Shown here piece by piece: positions 61,740 through 64,000 of a stretch of DNA of 64,000 nt. Location of the stretch: NCBI GenBank assembly GCA_035771175.1, contig CM069612.1, positions 31,009,296-31,073,295 of the forward strand. The letters run 5' to 3'. The first letter of the stretch is position 1. Every line of letters begins with the position of its first letter. Origin of the DNA: Paratinospora sagittata (lineage: Eukaryota; Streptophyta; Magnoliopsida; Ranunculales; Menispermaceae). Below the pieces are notes generated by a model, which did not search any database, had not been told where the DNA came from, and saw only the letters and a list, made by a program, of their open reading frames with translations. Made by a program: the position numbers and the translations under genes.

Positions 61740-61825
61740 CTAGATCTTCGCTTCAACGCGTGCTCCGATATGAAAAATCTCCAAAGTTGGACCAATGTTG
61801 CTTTTGAGAAACCCACTGACAGCAC
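61740..61825 (-). other. Exon-like open segment, unassigned
   Basis: On minus, after an AG acceptor (61826-61827), a frame reads AVSGFLKSNIGPTLEIFHIG and then ARVEAKI before a stop at 61740-61742. It needs one base from an upstream exon. No partner exon was found before the RPAC1 stop at 63097, so it may be a relic or chance. Confidence 0.25.
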
Positions 61826-62310
61826 CTAATTCAAGGCCAGAATCATATGTTTAAACCTGCAATGAATATTTAAATGTGGTTTTAAGTAATAATAAGAAAG
61901 ATGCCAGAGGGGAATCAAGAAATAGTAATGAATTGTAGAGGTCACAAAGTCCAAGTGGGGACCTGAAGACAACTCTCTACCATGTTATGCAGCATCTTTT
62001 TTCCAAGAAAACATAGGTTAATTACTTCCAACTATTATCCTAAGAACTCTACCATGAGAATCCAAGGTGTGTTGCAATTTCTGATAATTCCTAAAATATT
62101 TCATTCACCAGATGATTAAGATCAGTCAAGTAGGATTGACATAGGTGGTGTTAGTTGACTTACTTGAAACCTTTAAAAAAGTAGAGGATGATAAAAAAAA
62201 TTTATTTTTTAGGTAAATATTGCTATTTTTTCTACTTGTAATTGAAGTAAAGGTATAACACTGCAAGAATAAGCAAGAGATTTTGACTAATTCTATAAGA
62301 GGTTAAACCT

Positions 62311-62479
62311 GAAGGGAGCCTTGGCGCAACGGTAAGAGTTGCTACCGTGTGACCATATAGGTCGAGTTGTGAAAACAGCCTCTTGCAATGCAAGGTAGGC
62401 CGCATACAATATATCCAATGTGGTTTGACCCTTCTCCGAGACCTCGCGTAAGCAGGAGCTTTGTGCACTGAGCTGCCTT
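62311..62479 (+). mobile_element. Au SINE, best-preserved copy in the window
   Basis: 169 bp starting GGGAGCCTTGGCGCAACGG (A box) with a B-box region GGTCGAGTTGTG. It runs through CAGCCTCTTGCAATGCAAGG and GACCTCGCGTAAGCAGGAGC to GTGCACTGAGCTGCCTTT. Imperfect target duplications TCTATAAGAGGTTAAACCT (62292-62310) and TTATAAGAGTTTAATCCT (62480-62497) flank it. Confidence 0.92.
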
Positions 62480-63004
62480 TTATAAGAGTTTAATCCTCTA
62501 CTACAAATAAAGGTTTATTTTAAAGTAGAAGTGGAGGCTAGATAAAGTTAACAAACATTATCTTAAATAGAAGCCGAGGGGGGATTAAAGGAAGGGGGCA
62601 ATCACCAAGAAAAATTTGCCAAAACTTTGGATATAAGCATTTTATCCATGAAATGATAGAGAAACAACCTGCTCGAGACCAATAGCTACAATTATTGAGA
62701 AGCTGCTCTTTAATAGTGCAAGTTACTCAATGAATGGTCAAAGATTCATGAAATCAATATGCCCAAATGCTTGGGTTTTCTAAATTATGATGTGAGGTAT
62801 CAAGTTCATGAAAATTTAATTATTTTCTAGAATATAATATGGTGGCTCAAGGTCAGTTGGCAGAACAAAATACTATTGCCAAATTACCTTTGTGTGCTCA
62901 ATTAAGAATGCATTAAGCATCTTCTTACAAAGGAATCATATGCAAACAGAAATTAAGATCACGTGAGACGGGCTTTACACATAGAAGAGGTCATCTTGTT
63001 AAAT

Positions 63005-63140
63005 ATAAATAAACTTTTCTTCCATGAAAAGATTTTACACAAAGAAGGTAAAAACCAAAGGATGCAAGGAAAATCTAATACATAACTGACCTCCCATTAC
63101 GAAAGGTCAGAAATCACTCGCTCACACTTGTCCTCCAATA
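63005..63140 (-). repeat. Local duplication around the RPAC1 last exon, copy 1
   Basis: TTTTCTTCCATGAAAAGATTTTA, GGAAAATCTAATACATAAC and TGACCTCCCAT recur in the same order at 63395-63550. This copy covers the 3' UTR and the end of the last coding exon. Confidence 0.65.
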
Positions 63141-63200
63141 TCTTTACGGCTTCAGTAAACAGAACCTCTGGAGGTAATGCCCCAATTGATTCTATGGTAA
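63097..63200 (-). CDS. RPAC1: RNA polymerase I and III subunit RPAC1 (AC40), last coding exon (partial)
   Basis: Only the 3'-most coding exon is in the window. It reads, after completing a Phe codon with its first two bases, TIESIGALPPEVLFTEAVKI and then LEDKCERVISDLS before a stop at 63097-63099. The acceptor TTTTCTGCAG ends at 63201. ESxGALPPEVLFTEAVKILEDKCERV is the C-terminal dimerisation helix region of plant RPAC1, the alpha-like subunit shared by Pol I and Pol III that pairs with RPAC2 in assembly. The remaining exons should lie right of 64000. The call rests on 34 residues and my recall of the family. Confidence 0.78.
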
Positions 63201-64000
63201 CTGCAGAAAAAAATGATAATCATAAATAATTAAAAAAAATAATTGTGAACACAATGTTAGAAGTGGACGTGCACAAAACTTGCTCGGTCAACTGTGTAAG
63301 TAGAGAATTCACACAGATCTCTATTCTAAAGAAGAATATCAATCGACTATTTATGGAAACCATGTTTCACTTCTTTGACTGCTAATCAGTAAAAGTTTCT
63401 TCCATGAAAAAGATTTTGCCTATGACTTCAGCAGAAAGAGTTTTTTTTGGAAGGTAAACAAAGGAAAAATTAATACATAACCATCCTCCAATTTAATTGA
63501 CCTCCCATGAAAAGTCGGAGACTCGCTTAAACAAGGCCTCCAGATTAGATGGTTAAAAAGAGTCAAATATTAACTAGTAACGGCATTGATAGAAGAAGAA
63601 AAAGACCTAAAATAACATGTGTAAAGATAATTCAGAAAGGTATAATCACTTATGATAGAACAGAAGATTTGGCCCTCAATATATAAGAGTAGAGACAGCA
63701 AATTGATGTAATCTACACTTATTTGAGCTGGGTTGAGTTGTATTTGTAATTTTGTACAAACAATGAAAGGAAAAACTGTACTGGTAATTAATCTCCACAT
63801 AGCGATCTCCAATTCAACGCAAAAGTAAGCTTGAGTCTTTTTTGTTCTAGTTTTTTTTTTTGACAAGCAACAAATTTTTTTTTTTTTTTTTTGTTCCAGT
63901 TAGAGGAGCCAATCCTCTTTTTAAAATCTCAGTTCTAAGTACCAATAGAAATACCTGGGCTGGATGGAACCATGGCATTTTAGTTTCTATAAGTAGCATG
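63201..64000 (-). other. Last intron of RPAC1 (partial)
   Basis: AT-rich with poly(T) runs near 63850-63892 and a duplicated exon-end fragment at 63395-63550. I see no further RPAC1 exon (no Cys-rich zinc-binding segment) before the window ends. Confidence 0.5.
63395..63550 (-). repeat. Local duplication around the RPAC1 last exon, copy 2 (decayed)
   Basis: Parallels 63005-63140, including a decayed copy of the exon end (GACCTCCCATGAAAAGTCGGA). The reading frame is not kept. It lies inside the last intron. Confidence 0.55.

Larger units (their letters stand above)
56641..63096. other. AT-rich intergenic region with several small retroelements
   Basis: No complete gene is recognised. It contains a TRIM, SINEs, microsatellites ((GAA)n at 60241-60262 among them) and one exon-like ORF, all listed separately. 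The rest is AT-rich with long homopolymers. Confidence 0.6.

Noticed and set aside
62232..62468. 78-codon minus-strand ORF
   Set aside because: Antisense of the well-preserved Au SINE.
1..64000. CRISPR arrays, tRNA or rRNA genes, biosynthetic cluster, or a new multi-gene system
   Set aside because: None seen. Direct repeats found are transposon or microsatellite type, and neighbouring genes belong to unrelated families.

Overview
This is nuclear DNA from a flowering plant, most likely a eudicot. It is AT-rich, its genes have many GT-AG introns, several leaders are CT/GA-rich, and the transposons are typical plant families (Au SINEs, Tork-type Copia, L1 and RTE LINEs, a TRIM). The species cannot be fixed from the sequence. 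One run of 100 Ns (9371-9470) marks an assembly gap.

Plus-strand half, left to right: the last exons of a KNL1/Spc105-type kinetochore scaffold (about 134-2202); the 5' part of a CONSTANS-LIKE 9/10-type B-box regulator (5493-8537) with no visible CCT exon; a TREPH1-type WEB coiled-coil protein (CDS 18975-21379) that probably has a leader exon at about 11.7-12.06 kb and a repeat-filled 6.9-kb leader intron; and a sucrase/ferredoxin-like (Apd1/Aim32 family) thioredoxin-fold Fe-S protein (22453-32480). The 7.8-kb first intron of that last gene holds nested transposons.

Minus-strand half: a possible 64-residue membrane peptide gene (32835-33029); a complete 11-exon Sec14-like phosphatidylinositol transfer protein (34787-43517); a complete two-exon D6PK-type AGC VIII kinase (49386-55319); and the last coding exon of RNA polymerase I/III subunit RPAC1 (63097-63200). 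The genes look like unrelated housekeeping, signalling and development loci. I see no cluster or shared pathway, although the Sec14 protein and the D6PK-type kinase both belong to families that act at the plasma membrane and with phosphoinositides.

The most interesting structure is the nest in the intron of the Apd1/Aim32-like gene. A 5'-truncated L1 with a 13-bp target duplication contains a 5.6-kb Copia element with a perfect 5-bp target duplication. Most of that Copia element is inverted internally, with 41-bp and 16-bp duplications at the two breakpoints. I found no CRISPR array, tRNA or rRNA gene, or clearly new multi-gene system.
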